Of a stretch of DNA of 26,240 bases, positions 1 to 6,883 are shown in pieces. The notes under the pieces are model-generated. The model worked only from the letters and a program-made list of their open reading frames with translations, was not told the DNA's origin and did no database searches. Source of the stretch: an uncultured Lachnospiraceae bacterium (GTDB lineage Bacteria > Bacillota > Clostridia > Lachnospirales > Lachnospiraceae); assembly GCA_910585895.1 (NCBI GenBank), contig CAJUHY010000038.1:1-26240 (forward strand), written 5' to 3'. The position numbers and the translations under genes are program-made. Within the stretch, counting starts at the first letter, position 1; each line of letters starts with the position of its first letter.

Positions 1-76
1 TATCTATTGATTTTAATTCGTTATTTTCACTTTGAAGATAGTTTATCAGAAAAGTAAGCCTTTCTGTCTGTGTCAT
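1..76 (-). CDS. N-terminal 25 codons of a minus-strand gene, possibly a macro-domain protein-ADP-ribose hydrolase
   Basis: An ATG at 76-74 (minus) follows a strong AGGAGG-like site at 81-86 and opens a frame that runs off the window edge. The visible peptide begins MTQTERLTFLINYL. This MTQ-x-ER-x-x-x-LI-x-YL opening resembles Firmicutes protein-ADP-ribose hydrolases (macro-domain enzymes that remove ADP-ribose from proteins), but only 25 residues can be read and the catalytic macro domain lies outside. The gene is real on start-site grounds; its identity is tentative. Confidence 0.45.
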   Translation of the reverse strand, partial: MTQTERLTFLINYLQSENNELKSID

Positions 77-98
77 AGCGTCCTCCTGATTGAAATGT

Positions 99-818
99 TT
101 ATTCTGCTACAACGGAAATTCTCTGCTGAACATGATTTCCGTTTAACGCTTCATCAACCATAGCAACCGCATAGTCGGCATAGCTGATTACGCTTTCTCC
201 CTTAGAGTTTAAGGTCAGTTCTTCGCCGCCCAAAATGTATTTCCCGGTCTTTGCTCCGTCTGCCTGAAAATCTCCGGCGGGGCTGATATACGTCCATTTT
301 ACATCGGTTCTGGTTCGGAGTTCGTCAAGTGCCTTGCCCATGTTAGAAGCAAGCGGCTTGAATATTTCCGGGAAGTCTGCCCCGTCCATGACAAACAGGT
401 CTTTCTGAATGACTTTTTTTGCTGTGGATTGGTTTTCGCCACGGACAACGGCGGTAACGTCTGCACCTCTTGTAATAGCTTCCTGACTGACAAACAGCCA
501 TTCTAATGAATGGAACGCTACTCCAAGAACGGCAGTTTCAGGACTACTATAATCCCAACCCAAGTAAGGACTATTGATTAGTATTAAAATCGCAGAAATT
601 ATTACTATAGCCGCACACAACGAAATAAGCAGCCACTGCAGAAATTTTCTTCTGGTAGTTTTTCTTTGTGCCAGTTGCAAGTTTATCACCTCCAATTTTT
701 CGGAAATTGCTTTTAAATTATCAATCTCCGTTTCAACAACAGTTTCTCCGAGTAATGTACTTATGGGGGGTTCCAGTACTTCTGATATGTGAATTATAAG
801 GTTAATAATTTGCCGGAT
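99..818 (-). pseudogene. Chimeric open frame: regulator/membrane tail fused to C-terminal part of an NAD(P)-binding oxidoreductase
   Basis: The frame is open over the whole span but is made of pieces of two families. The 3' part (about 99-488) matches the end of a NmrA/YwnB-like NAD(P)H-binding oxidoreductase: AITRGADVTAVVRGE, FKPLASNMGKALDELR, VKWTYISPAGDFQADG and NSKGESVISYADYA. The N-terminal GxxGxxG nucleotide-binding loop is missing. About 60 residues normally found between the VIQKDLF segment and GADFPEIFKP are also gone (scar near 387-393). The 5' part (about 489-780) reads like the tail of an XRE-type regulator: SEVLEPPISTLLGE, a coiled stretch, then a membrane helix ending WDYSSPETAVLGVAFHS. 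No well-placed start serves it; the open frame upstream to 896 overlaps the toxin gene. I call it a decayed mosaic, though an expressed chimera cannot be excluded. Confidence 0.6.
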
Positions 819-819
819 T

Positions 820-930
820 TTAAAAATACAGTTGATTTCGCCTGTTGTTCCTATTATCCAAATAGGCAGGCAATGCAATGAGAAACGAACCGCCAAAAAA
901 CAATAGGCTTAAAACTTCGTATGTACTCAT
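820..930 (-). CDS. Putative holin-like toxin (Hol_Tox family), 36 residues
   Basis: This short gene reads MSTYEVLSLLFFGGSF, then LIALPAYLDNRNNRR and a short tail. The MSTYE-x-LSL opening, a single hydrophobic helix (residues 7-24) and a charged D/N/R/K-rich end are the hallmark of the Hol_Tox family (PF16935), annotated as holin-like or type I toxin peptides that would act at the inner face of the membrane. The start is fixed by GGGAGGCGG five to six bases upstream. Two oddities: a proline inside the membrane helix where relatives usually carry a hydrophobic residue, and a C-terminal NQLYF extension where the family normally stops after the basic cluster, suggesting the 3' end was cut and read through. 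It may be a weakened toxin. Confidence 0.75.
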   Translation of the reverse strand: MSTYEVLSLLFFGGSFLIALPAYLDNRNNRRNQLYF

Positions 931-937
931 AAACACC

Positions 938-966
938 GCCTCCCATCTTTTCCAAGTAAGGGAGGC
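938..966 (-). promoter_or_regulatory. Hairpin sequestering the toxin ribosome-binding site
   Basis: In the toxin mRNA, GCCTCCC (960-966 on plus) can pair perfectly with GGGAGGC (938-944), which contains the Shine-Dalgarno site of the 36-residue toxin; the loop is 15 nt. Sequestration of the start region is common in type I toxin mRNAs. The pairing is seen in the sequence; the regulatory role is inferred. Confidence 0.55.
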
Positions 967-1000
967 TCACCACCATGTAATGCGACTGCCCCTTACGCAA

Positions 1001-1029
1001 ATTATAGTACACCAGCCCTTATCCAGCAA
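1001..1029 (-). promoter_or_regulatory. Promoter of the holin-like toxin gene
   Basis: On the minus strand TTGCTG (1029-1024) is followed after 17 nt by a perfect TATAAT (1006-1001). Transcription would start near 994 and give a leader of about 65 nt containing the anti-Shine-Dalgarno hairpin. Confidence 0.6.
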
Positions 1030-1099
1030 TCCAATTTTTACATACCGAAAAAGGCAAGGGGCCTGCCAACCCCTTCATCGATTACTTCTATACAACCTC

Positions 1100-1272
1100 A
1101 TTATACCTATGTGACTTCAGCGGGCAAGGTTTTTTATTATGACTGTTCCCATTTGGAGTACGAGCTGCAAGATAATTTTTCGAAACTAAATGTTACCCAA
1201 AAGTTTGACTACTACAAAGATTCATTTATAGAGGCGTCGTTTCTGCAATATGTGGAGGTGCCGCTCAACTAA
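1100..1272 (+). other. Open coding-like stretch, unrecognised 3' remnant
   Basis: The frame ending with TAA at 1270-1272 encodes a plausible protein tail (YVTSAGKVFYYDCSHLEYEL, then DYYKDSFIEASFLQYVEVPLN) but has no convincing start or ribosome-binding site upstream. Composition looks protein-like. I do not recognise the family. It may be the 3' end of a gene whose front was deleted when the toxin and oxidoreductase region was rearranged. The rest of 1030-1290 shows nothing further. Confidence 0.25.
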
Positions 1273-1290
1273 GAAAAACAGTCCGGCGAA

Positions 1291-1319
1291 TTGAAAAATT
1301 TTATAAATTCGTGTATACT
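1291..1319 (+). promoter_or_regulatory. Promoter of the EFR1 ferredoxin gene
   Basis: TTGAAA (1291-1296) and TATACT (1314-1319) are separated by exactly 17 nt, about 45 nt upstream of the ATG at 1366. Confidence 0.65.
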
Positions 1320-1365
1320 TGGGAAAAGAAATTAGACGGAAAAATCGAAGCTTTGAGGTTGATTT

Positions 1366-2124
1366 ATGATAGGGATATATTTTAGCGGAACAGGTAATTC
1401 TAAATATGCATTAGAGATATTCTTAAGAGGATATAATGATTCAGTTATGTTTTCTATTGAAGATGAGAATCTTATAGAGCAAATAAGTTATCATGATGAA
1501 ATAGTATTTAGTTATCCCGTTCAATATAGTACGGTACCTAAAATTATGAGTGATTTTGTACATAGTAATTCAGGACTGTGGAAAGAGAAAAATGTTTTTA
1601 TCATTGCTACAATGGCATTGTTTAGTGGAGATGGTGCAGGGATATTAGGGCGTCTATTAGAGCAATATGGCGCCCAAATTACTGGCGGTTTGCATCTGCA
1701 AATGCCAGATAGTATTGCTGATGAAAAAGTATTAAAGCGTTCTCTTCAAAAGAATACTCAGCTTGTGAAAAATGCGAATAGTAAAATAGCAGAAGCAATT
1801 GCCCATATAAAGAATGGCAAATATCCGCAGGAAGGATTAGGACCTTTTGCGCGTTTGGCAGGTTTTTTGTTACAGAGATTATGGTTTGGTCATAGGACTC
1901 GGCAATATAGCAATCAATTAAAGATAGATACCGACAAATGCATGGGCTGTTCTAAATGTGTGAAAATGTGTCCGACAGAAAATATAATTATAGAAGACAA
2001 TAAAGCAAAGGGGAAGGATAAATGCACGGTGTGTTACAGATGTGTGAATTTGTGCCCGGAACAAGCAATAACAATTCTTGGAAGAACTGTTATTGAGCAA
2101 ACTTCTATTGAAAAATATTTATAA
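1366..2124 (+). CDS. EFR1 family ferredoxin (flavodoxin-like domain plus two 4Fe-4S clusters)
   Basis: A 252-residue cytoplasmic redox protein. Residues 1-160 form a flavodoxin-like FMN-binding domain: the opening IGIYFSGTGNSKY is the phosphate-binding loop, and FSYPVQYSTVPKI and ATMALFSGDGAG follow in the order expected of the fold. The C-terminus carries two bacterial ferredoxin motifs, C192-x2-C195-x2-C198-x3-C202-P and C220-x2-C223-x2-C226-x3-C230-P, each able to hold a 4Fe-4S cluster. Together these define the EFR1 family, common in Lachnospiraceae and presumed to pass electrons between flavin and iron-sulfur partners. The ATG is preceded by GAGGTTG. It has its own promoter and stands alone between decayed genes. 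The physiological partner cannot be deduced here. Confidence 0.88.
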   Translation: MIGIYFSGTGNSKYALEIFLRGYNDSVMFSIEDENLIEQISYHDEIVFSYPVQYSTVPKIMSDFVHSNSGLWKEKNVFIIATMALFSGDGAGILGRLLEQYGAQITGGLHLQMPDSIADEKVLKRSLQKNTQLVKNANSKIAEAIAHIKNGKYPQEGLGPFARLAGFLLQRLWFGHRTRQYSNQLKIDTDKCMGCSKCVKMCPTENIIIEDNKAKGKDKCTVCYRCVNLCPEQAITILGRTVIEQTSIEKYL

Positions 2125-2131
2125 TAGTGTC

Positions 2132-2315
2132 GTACAAATTTCCATTTATCATGAAATTACATACAAAGAAAAGGGTATGGATATCGATTATCATGTTATA
2201 TCAACAGAGGACATAAGTTTTCCGGATAACTCTTTATTCTGAGCTTACCGTTTATCCGTGAAAGTTGGAATGGAAGAATGAAGGCTTCGCTGTGGCAGAA
2301 CTTAAAAAGCATTAA
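2132..2315 (+). pseudogene. Collapsed SAM-dependent methyltransferase remnant
   Basis: Three pieces typical of one class I methyltransferase family appear in order in shifted frames. At 2150-2239 stands KEKGMDIDYHVISTEDISFPDNS, the strand-helix region before the catalytic core (continuous in the DNA, split here only for reading). At 2257-2286 stands RESWNGRMKA. At 2289-2315 stands AVAELKKH followed by a stop, resembling the family's usual end. The glycine-rich SAM-binding loop and most of the core are missing, so the gene has lost its 5' end and at least two internal segments. It is not functional as written. Family assignment rests on remembered motifs. Confidence 0.5.
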
Positions 2316-2384
2316 AATGATGATGCTTCGATTGGTCAGGCAAGGGCAAAAGAAATAGTCAATACGAAAATTATTTACACATAA
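2316..2384 (+). other. Short in-frame peptide remnant of unknown origin
   Basis: Directly after the methyltransferase stop an open stretch reads NDDASIGQARAKEIVNTKII and ends YT plus a stop. It looks like the natural C-terminus of a different protein rather than random sequence. I cannot name the family and there is no start codon with a ribosome-binding site. Confidence 0.2.
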
Positions 2385-2391
2385 AGCAAAG

Positions 2392-2416
2392 GCGGCAGAG
2401 AAATCTCTGTCGTTTT
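2392..2416 (+). terminator. Weak intrinsic terminator
   Basis: GCGGCAGAG and CTCTGTCGT pair (two G-U wobbles) around an AAAT loop and are followed by TTTT. It closes the decayed region ahead of the GntR promoter. Confidence 0.45.
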
Positions 2417-2425
2417 ACATTTCTC

Positions 2426-2454
2426 TTGACTTCCGTCTTACATCGTAATATACT
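2426..2454 (+). promoter_or_regulatory. Promoter of the GntR/ABC operon
   Basis: TTGACT (2426-2431), a 17-nt spacer and TATACT (2449-2454) form a near-consensus sigma-A promoter upstream of the TTG start at 2497. Confidence 0.7.
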
Positions 2455-2475
2455 GTACTTGCAATAGTAATACAG
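2453..2475 (+). promoter_or_regulatory. Candidate GntR (YtrA-type) operator dyad
   Basis: CTGTA and TACAG form the ends of a 23-bp dyad (CTGTACTT, gap, AGTAATACAG) that overlaps the end of the -10 box and the transcription start. YtrA-subfamily regulators usually repress their own ABC operons from such GTA/TAC dyads. The dyad is visible; the binding protein is inferred from the next gene. Confidence 0.5.
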
Positions 2476-2496
2476 CATAAGTCGGGAGGGGAAAGA

Positions 2497-2871
2497 TTGG
2501 AAATATTTATTAACAACCACGCAAGTAAACCTATATATGAACAAATATCAGACCAAGTAAAAGCATTGATAATGAGTGGCGAATTGCAATCGGGCGAAGC
2601 TATTCCGTCTATTCGCTCAATGGCAAAATCACTTCATATAAGTGTTTTAACAGTACAGAAAGCCTACGATAAATTACAAGCAGATGGATTTATTGAAACT
2701 ACTGCGGGGAAAGGCTGTTTTGTATCGGCACAAAATCAGGATTTTTATTTGGAGGAACAACAAAAAAAGATTGAAGAACATTTCAATGAAGCCATTGAGA
2801 TTGCTCGCTCAAGCGGAATAAAGTTAGACGAATTGATGGGGCTTTTGTCACTGTTGTATGAGGAGGATTAA
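2497..2871 (+). CDS. GntR family transcriptional regulator, YtrA subfamily
   Basis: A 124-residue DNA-binding repressor. Residues 9-75 are a GntR winged helix-turn-helix: SKPIYEQISDQVKALIMSGE, GEAIPSIRSMAKSLHIS, TVQKAYDKLQADGFIE, then the wing TTAGKGCFV. The short helical C-terminus (about 45 residues) instead of a ligand-binding domain places it in the YtrA subfamily, which controls adjacent ABC exporters and responds to cell-envelope antibiotics in the studied cases. The start is TTG at 2497 after GGGAGGGG. It is separated from the ATPase gene by two bases, so the operon is tightly coupled. It probably binds the dyad at 2453-2475. Confidence 0.88.
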   Translation: MEIFINNHASKPIYEQISDQVKALIMSGELQSGEAIPSIRSMAKSLHISVLTVQKAYDKLQADGFIETTAGKGCFVSAQNQDFYLEEQQKKIEEHFNEAIEIARSSGIKLDELMGLLSLLYEED

Positions 2872-2873
2872 GA

Positions 2874-3734
2874 ATGAATACAGCATTAACGATTACAGGC
2901 TTAACAAAGAAATATAGCCACTTCACATTAGATAACATTTCTTTCAGCATACCATCTGGAAGCATTGTAGGACTGATTGGGGAAAATGGTGCAGGAAAAA
3001 GTACAACCATCAACTCTGTTTTAGGTCTTATAAAAAAGGATAGTGGAAAAATCACGATTTTAGGGCACGATGTAGACACTTTGGACTATGCTGTGAAAGA
3101 CAAAATCGGTGTTGTTTTTGATGGAAGTAACTTTTCAGAGGAATTAACACCTGTAAAATTAAGCAAAGTATTACGAGATATTTATTCCTCGTGGGAACAA
3201 TCCTACTTTAACAGACTATTAGACCAGTTAAGTATCCCCGCAACAAAAAAGATTAAAACTTTTTCAAAAGGGATGAAGATGAAACTTTCCATTGCGGTAG
3301 CGTTTGCCCACCATCCTCAGTTACTGATTTTGGACGAAGCAACCAGCGGTCTTGACCCGATAGTGAGGGATGATATTTTAGATATGTTTTTAGAGTTCGT
3401 ACAGGATGAAGAACATTCTATTTTAGTATCTTCTCACATCACAAGCGATTTGGAAAAAGTTGCTGATTATATCGTTTTTATCCACGCAGGAAAAATAATT
3501 TTTTGTGAGCCTAAAGACGAACTATTAGAACGCTATGGAATTATCAAATGTGGGGCGGCACAGTTTGACGCTATTGATAAAAAAGACATTGTGACATATC
3601 GCAGGCAGGATTATGAGCGGCAGGTATTGGTTGCTAACCGACAAAAGGCGGCTAAGAAATATCCTAAAGCAATGGCTATTCCTGCTACAATAGATGAAAT
3701 TATGCTGCTTTATGTGAAAGGAGAAAACGAATGA
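2874..3734 (+). CDS. ABC transporter ATP-binding protein (YtrB/BcrA-like)
   Basis: A 286-residue cytoplasmic ATPase. It has the Walker A loop GENGAGKST at residues 36-44, a signature motif in the form FSKGMKMKLSIA, Walker B LLILDEATSGLDP and the switch histidine in VSSHI. The C-terminal 70 residues are the extension seen in ABC-2 type drug or lantibiotic exporters. Its last codon overlaps the next ATG (ATGA at 3731-3734), so translation is coupled to the permease. Since that permease has an early stop codon, the ATPase may have no membrane partner in this strain. Confidence 0.88.
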   Translation: MNTALTITGLTKKYSHFTLDNISFSIPSGSIVGLIGENGAGKSTTINSVLGLIKKDSGKITILGHDVDTLDYAVKDKIGVVFDGSNFSEELTPVKLSKVLRDIYSSWEQSYFNRLLDQLSIPATKKIKTFSKGMKMKLSIAVAFAHHPQLLILDEATSGLDPIVRDDILDMFLEFVQDEEHSILVSSHITSDLEKVADYIVFIHAGKIIFCEPKDELLERYGIIKCGAAQFDAIDKKDIVTYRRQDYERQVLVANRQKAAKKYPKAMAIPATIDEIMLLYVKGENE

Positions 3735-4372
3735 AAGGACTAATCCGCAATAACTTTTATTCAATGTAAAGTAATGTAAAAATATCTTTTATTATTGCAT
3801 TATTTTTGTCTGTTGTGGCTTTCTTTGTGAAGCGCAGTGCCTTTATTCAGATGATTATAGCAATGCAAGTATTTATTTTCATAGTTAATGTAGGAACTTC
3901 GCTTCATGCCGATGTAGTATCAAAATGGAACAAATTTGAACTTACATTGCCCGTAAAATATAACGACATAATAAAGGCAAAATACATTTCATTTGCAATG
4001 CTGTTTTTGTGTGGTGTTGTTATGGGAAGTATTACGGCTATTTCCGTATATGTTACAAGTGATAACTCAAATATGCAGTTTGTACTTTATGGCTATGAGT
4101 TTGGTTTAACGCTTGCAGCAACTACGGCAGGGATTATGTATCCGCTTATGCTAAAAATCGGTACAGAGAAAAACGAGTTGATTATGATTTTATCAGGGAT
4201 TGCTTCGATAGGATTATTGGTCTTAGTATCTGCCGCTTTAACTCCGTTGACTGGTGAAATGAATATGAAACATTCACTTGTAGGAAAAGTATCTACGATA
4301 GTTGCATTGGCGATATTTATCAACTCTTATTTTGTTTCAATAAGAATATATCGTCACAAAGAATTTAGTTAA
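3731..4372 (+). pseudogene. ABC-2 type permease interrupted by a stop at codon 13
   Basis: The natural start is the ATG at 3731, overlapping the ATPase stop. The frame reads MKGLIRNNFYSM, then TAA at 3767-3769, and then continues without a further stop in the same frame to 4372. The continuing part encodes about five membrane helices (for example FIQMIIAMQVFIFIVNVG, ISFAMLFLCGVVMGSITAI and LIMILSGIASIGLLVLVSA) with the cytoplasmic LPVKYNDIIKAKYIS segment of ABC-2 permeases. Total length without the stop would be about 213 residues, normal for the family. Internal starts (TTG at 3806) lack a ribosome-binding site, so function is doubtful. One substitution would restore it. Confidence 0.75.
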
Positions 4373-4472
4373 AAAGCAACAACGAAAAACAATCCGAGGT
4401 GTTGATTGAAGTTCTGAAGTTGGTGTAAAGAATTGATCATAGAAAATGTCATTATAAATTTTCTGAAAAAAA

Positions 4473-4498
4473 TGAACCTCATACGAAGTCATGGCGAA
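4473..4498 (+). promoter_or_regulatory. Possible ECF-sigma-dependent promoter
   Basis: TGAACCT (4473-4479) and CGAA (4495-4498) are spaced as in ECF promoters (AACC, 16 nt, CG), just upstream of an ECF sigma gene. Autoregulation is common in this class, but this is inference from spacing and motif. Confidence 0.35.
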
Positions 4499-4529
4499 TA
4501 TAGAGTGAACAGGCAGAGGAGGTGAAACA

Positions 4530-5054
4530 TTGGACGCAAGAGAAATAGAAAAATGTATTGATGATTTCGGTACAGATATATATAGATTTTGCCTAAAACT
4601 CTGTGCGGACAAGGCGGACGGTGAGGATTTATATCAACAAACGTTTTTAAAAGCGTTGGAAACAGAATGGACGCTTGACTGGGAGAAAAACCCGAAAGCG
4701 CTGTTTTTCTCTCTGGCTCATAATCTCTGGAAAAGCGACAGAAGAAAACAAGCACGCCGGAATACGATTGCTCCTTGCAGCAATTTTGATGATGGAACAG
4801 AAACGGTGCTGCATTCAGAAGAAAGTATTGAAGAAGGTTATCTTCAAAAAGAATTGATGACGGAAGTCCATCAAATTATTCAAACTCTCCCGGAAAAATT
4901 TCAGGTACCACTGATATTATTTTATCTTTCTGATTGTCCCATAGAGCAGATAGCGGCTATTATAAAGAAACCGCCTGGTACCGTGAAAAGTCGATTGTTT
5001 AAGGGAAGAAAGTTAATTAAAAAGAGATTGGAGGATGCTGGTTATGAGAGATAA
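4530..5054 (+). CDS. RNA polymerase sigma-70 family factor, ECF type
   Basis: A 174-residue ECF sigma factor. Region 2 spans about residues 8-75 (DIYRFCLKLCADKADGEDLYQQTFLKAL with the core-binding and -10 recognition helices). Region 4 spans about 110-165 (IIQTLPEKFQVPLILFYLSD, IEQIAAIIKKPPGTVKSRLFKGRKLIKK), a helix-turn-helix that reads the -35 element. There is no region 1 or 3. The start is TTG at 4530 after GAGGAGGTG. It overlaps the next gene by 11 bases. Its activity is likely held by the membrane protein encoded next, the usual ECF arrangement, and it may transcribe its own operon. Confidence 0.88.
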   Translation: MDAREIEKCIDDFGTDIYRFCLKLCADKADGEDLYQQTFLKALETEWTLDWEKNPKALFFSLAHNLWKSDRRKQARRNTIAPCSNFDDGTETVLHSEESIEEGYLQKELMTEVHQIIQTLPEKFQVPLILFYLSDCPIEQIAAIIKKPPGTVKSRLFKGRKLIKKRLEDAGYER

Positions 5055-5421
5055 TCGTTCTGACATGGAAATAGAAAAAGTTATCCGCACTTCTATGAAA
5101 ATGACTGCTGTTCCAGCCTCAGAGCTGAATAATCAACTCAAAGCAGCTTTGTATCAACAAGAAGCTGTCTTGCGAAAACAACCTGCCGCGCATAAATTAT
5201 CACTTTGGTATTTGCCGATGGTTATGAATTTGATAACTTTTTTCTTGTTGGCTCTATTTGCTTTAATAATGATTGAAAATATTTATTTATCTTACTTTGC
5301 CGCTGGTATCTGCTGTTATGTCGGTGTGGCTGGTATATTGCTTACCATAGTGGGCGTAAAAAGAGCAAACATAAAAGAGGACATTGCAATCCGCATTGAG
5401 AAAAGAGGTGTATTGGCATGA
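5044..5421 (+). CDS. Small membrane protein, probable anti-sigma partner
   Basis: A 125-residue protein with a charged cytoplasmic N-terminus (residues 1-50: MEIEKVIRTSMKMTAVPASELNNQLKAAL) followed by two membrane helices (about 58-80 and 84-105) and a basic tail. I chose the ATG at 5044, nine bases after GGAGG at 5030-5034, rather than the ATG at 5035 that overlaps that site. It overlaps the sigma gene at the front and shares ATGA with the next gene. No zinc-binding anti-sigma motif (HxxxCxxC) is present. The anti-sigma role rests on position and topology. Confidence 0.7.
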   Translation: MRDNRSDMEIEKVIRTSMKMTAVPASELNNQLKAALYQQEAVLRKQPAAHKLSLWYLPMVMNLITFFLLALFALIMIENIYLSYFAAGICCYVGVAGILLTIVGVKRANIKEDIAIRIEKRGVLA

Positions 5422-6308
5422 ATCATGCAAAAAAGAACAGACTTCCACTTTATATTGGTATCCTGGTTGTCTTATTGATAATATTTTTACGGTTTGGTCT
5501 ATATTTTCTGAAAAGCGATGGTTTCAGCGGTCTTTCCCTGCTGCTTCCCCTGCTGCTTCTTTGCTTTATCCTTTTTGCACTTGCTACCTCTGCTTTTTTT
5601 GCAGCATGGGTATATCAGGATTGTAAAAGGCGAGGCGAGGACCCGGTTCTATGGGCGGTTGTAGTTTTTGCAGCCACACCTTTTATTGGAATGCTGATTT
5701 ATTTTCTGCGCCGTTCAGAAATCAAAACAATATGTCCGGCTTGCGGACGGCAAATTTCAGTAAAAGCAAAATATTGTGAAGAATGTGGAACACATGTCGA
5801 AAAGGAGGATAATAGTATTATGGCAAAACAAGGAACGCATCACTTAAAATTTATGATTGGCGGTATTGTGAGTATGGCGATTATGCTGGTATGCTTGACA
5901 GGGTTTATCATCAGTGCGGTCGCTGGAAATGGTATCAACACAGATGTTGCATCTAACGAGCGAATATGGAACTTAGGTACAATCAGTATGAATTATAACG
6001 CTTACCTGGATGATGTTTGGAAACTGGATTTTAGAAGTGCCAGCGACGGATTTGTGGAAGAGCAGAATATGACGATTGCGGATGCAGACACTCAACTGCT
6101 TTACGCTGATATTTCCTGTAGCAAAGTGCCGGACGGAGCAACGCTTGTCTTGTGGCTGGTACAAGGAGATGTAGCAAAATCTGTTGATGTTACAAATCTT
6201 TCCGAACCGTTGGAATATCCTTTAAATGAATTTGAGAATGGAAAAATTCATGTCAGGCTGCAAATCAATGGTGTGGAACAAACGGTTTCAAAAATTTATA
6301 TTCAATAA
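5418..6308 (+). CDS. Zinc-ribbon membrane protein of the sigma operon
   Basis: A 296-residue protein. Two or three helices near residues 10-30, 36-60 and 70-95 are followed by a PLDc_N-like segment (WAVVVFAATPFIGMLIYFL). A zinc ribbon has C106-PA-C109 and C120-EE-C123. Another membrane helix lies at about 140-165. A final extracytoplasmic domain of about 130 residues (rich in beta strands, from WNLGTISMNYNAYLDDVW to the end) looks like an immunoglobulin-like sensing or binding fold, though I cannot name it. The last gene of the operon, it may act as sensor or effector with the sigma factor. Start overlaps the previous stop by ATGA. Confidence 0.72.
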   Translation: MNHAKKNRLPLYIGILVVLLIIFLRFGLYFLKSDGFSGLSLLLPLLLLCFILFALATSAFFAAWVYQDCKRRGEDPVLWAVVVFAATPFIGMLIYFLRRSEIKTICPACGRQISVKAKYCEECGTHVEKEDNSIMAKQGTHHLKFMIGGIVSMAIMLVCLTGFIISAVAGNGINTDVASNERIWNLGTISMNYNAYLDDVWKLDFRSASDGFVEEQNMTIADADTQLLYADISCSKVPDGATLVLWLVQGDVAKSVDVTNLSEPLEYPLNEFENGKIHVRLQINGVEQTVSKIYIQ

Positions 6309-6320
6309 TCAGCAAAGCCA

Positions 6321-6381
6321 GTCGGGCAACAGTCAAGGTAAGAGACAATCCTATTTATTTCAACTTTGATTGTTGCCCGAC
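6321..6381 (+). terminator. Long inverted repeat after the sigma operon
   Basis: GTCGGGCAACAGTCAA (6321-6336) pairs with TTGATTGTTGCCCGAC (6366-6381) with one mismatch across a 29-nt gap. No clear T-run follows, so it is either an atypical terminator or an mRNA 3'-end stabiliser. Confidence 0.45.
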
Positions 6382-6434
6382 GTATAGTTTGGGGGATGTT
6401 TTCCATACAGTTTTGCTGAAGTTTTGAAAACCGG

Positions 6435-6463
6435 TTGAACTTGTAGCATAAATGTTGCATAAT
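6435..6463 (+). promoter_or_regulatory. Promoter of the frameshifted membrane-protein gene
   Basis: TTGAAC (6435-6440), 17 nt, CATAAT (6458-6463), 42 nt before the ATG at 6505. Confidence 0.5.
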
Positions 6464-6504
6464 ATATTAGCAAGCAAAATATCTTTTAGCCGGAGGACAA
6501 TAAT

Positions 6505-6829
6505 ATGTTTGGAAATTTGGGATTTTCCTATATTGGATTACTTTTCTTATTGATGCTATTTATTCCCAATATAATATGGTCAAAGGGAAAGCCGCAGGGA
6601 TATACATCCGACCAGGAAAATAAGATTTTGCTGTTTTTTGAAAGGTTGGGGGGAGGCATTGATCTGTTGCTGTTCACTGGTATTTTCTGATTTTAATATA
6701 CATAAATGGACGCTTTGGTCTTTATGGCTGATTGCGGCTTTCATTTTAATGATAATGTATGAGGCATGGTGGATACGTTATTTTCGAAGTGAACGCAGAT
6801 TATCAGACTTGTTGTTAAAAGAACATTAA
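6505..6829 (+). pseudogene. Membrane protein gene broken by a one-base frameshift and 3' loss
   Basis: A good ribosome-binding site (CCGGAGGAC) and ATG at 6505 begin MFGNLGFSYIGLLFLLMLFI, then PNIIWSKGKPQGYT, the start of a conserved Firmicutes membrane protein. After FFERLG the frame is lost within a run of six G (6648-6653). Removing one G continues smoothly into EALICCCSLVFSDFNIHKWT and LWSLWLIAAFILMIMYEAWW, ending RSERRLSDLLLKEH at 6829. Relatives, as I recall them, are about 150 residues with further helices, so the 3' part also appears cut. A sequencing slip in the G-run could explain the frameshift but not the short end. Confidence 0.65.
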
Positions 6830-6883
6830 AAGAAAGAGTATTAAATTTAGTTGATTTTTTGTATATGCGAAGGAGAATTTTGA

